From Valencia hispanica (Eukaryota; Chordata; Actinopteri; Cyprinodontiformes; Valenciidae), in NCBI GenBank assembly GCA_963556495.2, contig OY747702.1, positions 44,165,180-44,229,179 of the forward strand: DNA of 64,000 bases, in the 5' to 3' direction. How positions within the stretch are numbered: position 1 is the stretch's first letter; the number at the start of each line of letters is the position of its first letter. This document shows positions 63,201 to 64,000 of this stretch, one piece after another. Under the pieces are notes generated by a model. The model saw only the letters and a list, made by a program, of their open reading frames with translations, had not been told where the DNA came from and ran no database searches. Both the position numbers and the translations under genes were made by a program.

Positions 63201-63531
63201 CTTAGGCAGGAGGCTCCGGTCCATTCGGACCAGAACCTCTTGCCATAAGAACAGTTTCTTCCCCTCTGCTGTTGGACTCATGAACAATAACCCTAAGACT
63301 GTTCCCACCACCCGCTCAGTTACATTACCAATATTGTGGTTTTTTGCACCTGTCTGATTTGCACCGATCGTTACCTGCACTCATGTATATAACAATCTGT
63401 TTAGCATATTGTATTTTTATTTAAGTGTTTGTCTGTTTGTTCTTGTATGTTTGCACAAAGTACCGCAGCAATTTCCTAATGTTGTAAACCTACCCAACAT
63501 TTGGCAATAAAACCCTTTCTGATTCCGATTT
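60290..63531 (+). mobile_element. near full-length CR1/L2-group non-LTR retrotransposon (decayed)
   Basis: Begins with CAAGATGGGGCCGCG, a common LINE 5' motif, and contains an endonuclease-reverse transcriptase ORF. A short 3' UTR ends TTGGCAATAAAACCCTTTCT followed by one or two TTC[TC]GA-type units. It is in the same sense as the formin gene. No clear target duplication. Clade assignment (L2 versus Rex1 or CR1) is by general resemblance. Confidence 0.85.
60299..63357 (+). pseudogene. LINE endonuclease/reverse transcriptase ORF, broken
   Basis: Encodes an APE-type endonuclease and a reverse transcriptase for target-primed reverse transcription. An unusual hydrophobic N-terminus (LVLQCVISVLFLCVICVSG) and an Arg-rich stretch precede the endonuclease start (GIFLSNVCSLSKKMDEL, then CFTESWL). 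Further endonuclease parts are HCSPSLEYLF, YPDSLIIALGDFNKANL and the SDH motif near 61190. The RT core is open from about 61633 to 63357: KAPGPDGVSPATLRHY, then LFVDFSSAFNTI, FADD at 62613-62624 and the C-terminal RVVRSAEKVIGC region. Breaks: frame changes near 60778, 61185 and 61287; TAG codons at 60808, 60943 and 61630. The RT domain is the best-preserved part. Inactive. Confidence 0.88.
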
Positions 63532-64000
63532 ATAGTATTTGTTATTTCCTCAAGAGGATCTCAAGACCCCACGCGTACATCTTTGTGACCCCATGTGGGG
63601 TCCCAACCCCAACTCTGAGAACTAATGATATATACAGAGTACTGATTAAATATAGCCATATTCAGTAAATGAGAATATAATTGAAAAGTTCATTTAGTTC
63701 AGTAACTTAATTCTGTAAGTAAAACCGTTTTATAGATTAATTACACACAGACTAATGTTTTCAAGCCTTATTTCTGTTAATTATGATGGTTTTCTCCTAA
63801 CAGCTAATAATACCACAACATTTAAGATTAGAATATAAAATCGCACCACTAAAGACACATCTTTAATACAGAAATGTGGGCTTAATCAAGATGATTAGTG
63901 CATGCTTAAAGGTTGCTATTTTCAAAAGGTGCTTTAATTCTGACAGACGAGCCTCATCAGGATGCATGTTCTAATTTATAAAATATCAGAATATTGGCTA
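63532..64000 (+). other. formin intron, end of window
   Basis: No gene, RNA or repeat recognised in these 469 bp. The formin gene presumably continues beyond the window, since the FH2 domain is incomplete. Confidence 0.5.

Overview
This window is vertebrate nuclear DNA, almost certainly from a teleost fish. It is AT-rich, has GT-AG introns, and is packed with repeats typical of ray-finned fish: Tc1/mariner, hAT and other MITEs, L2/CR1-type LINEs and a Tf1/sushi-type Ty3 retrotransposon. I see no prokaryotic operon, tRNA, rRNA or CRISPR array. The species cannot be named from this sequence alone.

Only one host gene is supported. It is a Diaphanous-related formin on the + strand, best matched to diaph2, with diaph3 as the alternative. 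Four coding exons are visible: coiled-coil (61-165), coiled-coil (4795-4857), the proline-rich FH1 plus the first residues of FH2 (10318-10668), and the next FH2 piece (20191-20305). All have good splice sites and compatible phases. No further exon is recognised after 20305, so the remaining ~43.7 kb looks like one unfinished intron. Everything else is intronic.

Intron layout. 166-4794: one MITE. 4858-10317: a Tc1 copy whose transposase has one nonsense codon, apparently inside an older inverted-repeat element, then a possible conserved noncoding block. 10669-20190: two MITE-like elements and several dispersed repeats. 20306-64000: a Tc1 fossil interrupted by other repeats, a complete and apparently very young Ty3 chromovirus (26811-31699), a candidate solo LTR, an 8-bp-TSD hAT MITE, a 1.1 kb foldback element, a perfect-looking Tc1-type palindromic MITE, a MITE carrying a protein-like segment inside a LINE tail, a 22-bp-like degenerate tandem repeat, and a decayed full-length LINE (60290-63531).

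The most notable find is the Ty3 element. Its two 328-bp LTRs appear identical and are flanked by the 5-bp duplication ATAGT. Gag and Pol are both open. An 11-nt LTR segment is perfectly complementary to the bases beside the 5' LTR, the signature of self-primed reverse transcription in the Tf1/sushi group. The gag-pol junction holds a GGGAAAA slippery heptamer, a 7-nt spacer and a 9-bp stem that can fold into an H-type pseudoknot. Separately, an apparently unclassified dispersed repeat occurs at least five times in the same orientation.
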